Of a stretch of DNA of 64,000 nucleotides, positions 61,560-64,000 are shown piece by piece (position 1 is the stretch's first letter; the number at the start of each line of letters is the position of its first letter). Both the position numbers and the translations under genes were made by a program. The DNA is from Symsagittifera roscoffensis (lineage: Eukaryota; Xenacoelomorpha; Acoela; Convolutidae): NCBI RefSeq assembly GCF_963678635.1, contig NC_087066.1:39949223-40013222 (forward strand), given 5' to 3'. Below the pieces are notes generated by a model. The model was not told where the DNA came from. It worked only from the letters and a program-made list of their open reading frames with translations, and did no database searches.

Positions 61560-62740
61560 TGAAAGTGCATCTCATTCCTCCTTGCAACTCTTCGACAAAG
61601 TTCCGCTTTTAGAAGATGTACAATGGTCCATAATTCAACAAATTTTTCCCATCAACTCGCTGAATGAAGCCTGTATCGAATGCCAGCTGGAAACAGATCG
61701 AAATGTGTTCCTGGATCTGCAGGAAATTGCGCTAAGTCTCAAATTTTCCATCGTTATGGAGAATCGGAAGATAGAAGATGCCGATGATGTCTACTTAGTT
61801 TTAAAAAATTTACGCTCGCTTTTCTCAAATGTCTTTTTGAACAATGAGCACGTCCATACCTCAAACGGTCTTTATCCCCATAAAGCATTCCTGTCAAACA
61901 AGTTATCCGGAAAAAAGGAAGAAAAGAAGCCATAATTATTGGGCAAGGTTACACATACAATGCAAATCCTAATGATAAAACTACGCAAGTTACTTTTGAT
62001 CGAAAAACGGAAACTCTTAACTCTTAGAGACGAAATTGAAGTGTACGGTCCGCTTGCAGTTGATTTATTCACTTGTGGTAATTTACTTCTACCAAATGTT
62101 AATGTTCGAATAAGATTCATTCGATCACGAACTTTGTTTTATGTTTTCACTGATAGTACTTAAGAAATCGAAGTAAAAATTACAGCCGCGTCTCTTTTCA
62201 GCAGACAGGTAGCTATCGATGAACACAAACTACTGGAAATCAAGTCCAATATACGAAAACAGCCAGGCTGCTCACAACTACCTAGAATATGTCCCAAAAA
62301 CAATATTTTTTGCAAAGGGCAAAACCAAAACTTTAAAGAGCACATTTTTTAAAAATGAATCTTTTACTGGACAGAAGAAAGAGAACCCTTTTAATTATCG
62401 GAAATTTGGTCTTCGATAGGTTAAAATTGTTCAACTGTAATTGAAATGACGTGTGAAGACAATATGAGACCATCCGTTGAAATCATGAAAGCGTTCAAAT
62501 TCACGGATAATGGATCCGGAATTGATCTTAATGACTATCAAAAAAATCATTGTTTTAGCTTTTGATCTTCCATGCAAGAATCAAACGTCATTTATTTTAT
62601 CCTGATGTTGTAGCAGCTAGCTTAAGATTTGGATTGTTTTTCAATAAACCGTTGAAGGAAACCATCGAAATTTTTGTACTGGGAGAAAAACTTGTTACAA
62701 CTTTGATACATGAAACTGGTACCGTCACAAAAAATGGATA
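61560..62740 (+). pseudogene. Polinton jelly-roll capsid protein, broken into several frames
   Basis: Best preserved at 61582-61935: FLDLQEIALSLKFSIV, LRSLFSNVFLNNEHV and YPHKAFLSNKL, which correspond to the N-terminal jelly-roll of the Polinton capsid family often annotated as F54H12.2-like. Further parts follow at 61939-62163 (VYGPLAVDLF, RIRFIRSRTLF), 62219-62419 and about 62600-62735 (SLRFGLFFNKPLKETIEI). At least three frame breaks and internal stops separate them. This is probably the major capsid gene; that assignment is from memory of the family. Confidence 0.6.
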
Positions 62741-63102
62741 ATGAGCAACTTCGGAAAATACTATTTTTTTTTCATAGGATCTCTTCGCTACCGATTTTTA
62801 GAATGCTACACTGCCAATTTCACCCCAAAATTCTACCAAGAAATTCCTTTTGTATTATTAATACAGATGTTGCTACAAGTCCTGGGACACATTGGATACT
62901 TGTTGCGAGAACAGATACCTGTTTTGTAGATTCTTTTGACAAAAATATTGACCATTACAAAAGTATTCGGTTCAATGAACTTTTAGAATATCTGATAGAT
63001 AAAAACCTTCAGAAAATGGACTTAATACGGTCTCTATTGTATTTTTTTTGCCTATACTCTACACTCAAGTTCAGTTGTAAAAGCTTTGTCGTTGATGATT
63101 AA
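62710..63102 (+). pseudogene. Polinton adenovirus-type cysteine protease, degraded
   Basis: Frame with PRNSFCIINTDVATSPGTHW and CFVDSFDKN, the histidine and acidic boxes of the adenain-like protease that matures the capsid. At the expected catalytic Cys-Gly position near the C-terminus the sequence reads LLYFFCLYS, so the nucleophile block seems lost. Order after the capsid gene fits a Polinton. Confidence 0.65.
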
Positions 63103-63845
63103 TTCATTATGCATTTTTTTTCACAGTACTTGTAATTCACTCTTTTTAACAACTCTATTTCACAAACAGTTAACACAAAAGTTTTTTTTTGAGTCTGCGC
63201 AACCTCAAATATTTGTTTACTTTTCACTTTCTTTGCTCTGCTGTGAATATCCACCCTTTCTCCATTTGATAACAGAAGATGCGATCTGTCCAACGTCTCA
63301 TTCGGGTTGTCAGTTTCCTTTTTAAGTGAAGAGTCGAACTTAATCTTTCGATTTACTAGCGGAGAAGTGAATAGAATAGGTAACATCGCATTCGAAGATG
63401 GAGTTTTTTCTTTACTTTCTTTATCACTTGTCTCTTTCTCGCTTTCTCTGGGAATCACTCTATCCCAGTCAGTTTCTAATTTCCAAATCAACTCCCACTC
63501 CTCCTGAGCCATTAAAAGTCCTAACTGGTTTTCCGTCATCTGTCGCTTACATACATCATAAATACAAAACTCATGACGCACACTTTGTGGAATTGTTGTA
63601 ATATCCATATTGTCTCTAACGCTAAGGGATCGTTTTTTAATGTTTTTCCAATAATAGTCAACTTCTGCTTGCTCATCGTGAATATCCGAATCCACTGTAC
63701 CGACATACCTTTTTGTACTGTTTAAAGAACCTCCGGAATAGTTGCAACATCTCGGACCGCCCATTCTCCTTTCCTTAATTCGAAAGTTTTTACAATCACA
63801 ACATCTTCTCCATATGATGGAATGTACATGAATATTTTTCTCCAA
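63099..63845 (-). CDS. unrecognised 248-codon ORF next to the Polinton remnant
   Basis: Open frame on the minus strand; the first codon listed is TTG, so the true start or an upstream exon is uncertain. It has Cys pairs near the N-terminus (RRCCDCKNF, PRCCNYSGG), a Trp-rich middle (EEWELIWKLETDWDRVI) and a Lys/Glu-rich C-terminal half ending YCEKKC. It overlaps the end of the protease remnant by a few bases in the opposite orientation. It could be an unassigned Polinton gene or a host exon. The open length and uneven amino-acid composition favour coding, but there is no family match. Confidence 0.45.
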   Translation of the reverse strand: MEKNIHVHSIIWRRCCDCKNFRIKERRMGGPRCCNYSGGSLNSTKRYVGTVDSDIHDEQAEVDYYWKNIKKRSLSVRDNMDITTIPQSVRHEFCIYDVCKRQMTENQLGLLMAQEEWELIWKLETDWDRVIPRESEKETSDKESKEKTPSSNAMLPILFTSPLVNRKIKFDSSLKKETDNPNETLDRSHLLLSNGERVDIHSRAKKVKSKQIFEVAQTQKKTFVLTVCEIELLKRVNYKYCEKKCIMN

Positions 63846-64000
63846 TCACAAACTGTTATCTCTTTCATCGACATAATCTAAGAATAAAAACTATCAGTTC
63901 GCATATTTAAACGTTCAGTTTGTGAGACTGAAAAACTTCTGATCTGTTTGCAGGATTAAACTATAAAGAGTAGAAGACATTAGCAGCAATTTTCTCAAAA
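63846..64000. other. end of window, no feature seen
   Basis: AT-rich. On the minus strand ttctta at 63881-63886 could precede an upstream start of the 248-codon frame, but nothing decides it. Confidence 0.3.

Overview
The window looks like nuclear DNA of an invertebrate animal. It is AT-rich, with spliced genes of metazoan families (a rough-type homeobox gene, DCAF7/WDR68, an ORAI channel exon) in a dense field of transposable elements typical of animals: LINEs, a Penelope-like element, a Ty3/gypsy LTR with its primer site, a Polinton/Maverick remnant, tRNA-derived SINEs and several TIR/MITE families. I cannot name the phylum. All annotation is by reading; no database search or alignment was run.

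Layout. 1-7.3 kb: two near-identical ~1.7 kb direct repeats enclosing an ORAI pseudo-exon and a decayed gypsy-type element. 7.6-14.3 kb: five-unit tandem macrosatellite; two deletions of the longest unit, plus one small gap in the first, account for the other length classes. 16.4-18.0 kb: three-exon homeobox gene, probable rough orthologue. 19.2-25.8 kb: a palindromic TIR element, a GC-rich minisatellite that reverses orientation twice, several copies of a MITE family with GTTCCGACT ends, and a second minisatellite. 26-30.8 kb: duplicated non-coding blocks and a decayed minus-strand coding-like tract. 30.9-36.9 kb: three copies of a degenerate LINE plus another LINE fragment. 37.3-40.6 kb: minus-strand Penelope-like pseudogene whose reading frame joins a PHD finger to the reverse transcriptase, with a plus-strand LINE sitting in its upstream coding-like tract. 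40.9-42.6 kb: nested transposons. 43.1-44.2 kb: intact intronless DCAF7. 46.7-49.5 kb: a GC-rich 5'-truncated LINE inside an older repeat. 50-56 kb: tandem arrays and tRNA-like SINEs. 56.3-58.8 kb: an unrecognised gene and two truncated duplicates. 58.8-59.8 kb: two tandem MITE copies. 60.1-63.1 kb: a decayed Polinton (integrase end, capsid genes, protease), followed by a 248-codon minus-strand frame of unknown function.

The probably functional genes are the homeobox gene, DCAF7 and perhaps the unknown gene at 57.7-58.75 kb. They do not form a pathway: ro is a transcription factor, DCAF7 a WD40 adaptor. Most other features are mobile elements, their remains, or satellite arrays, and the clearest results are the insertion histories that can be read from target duplications and paralogous empty sites.
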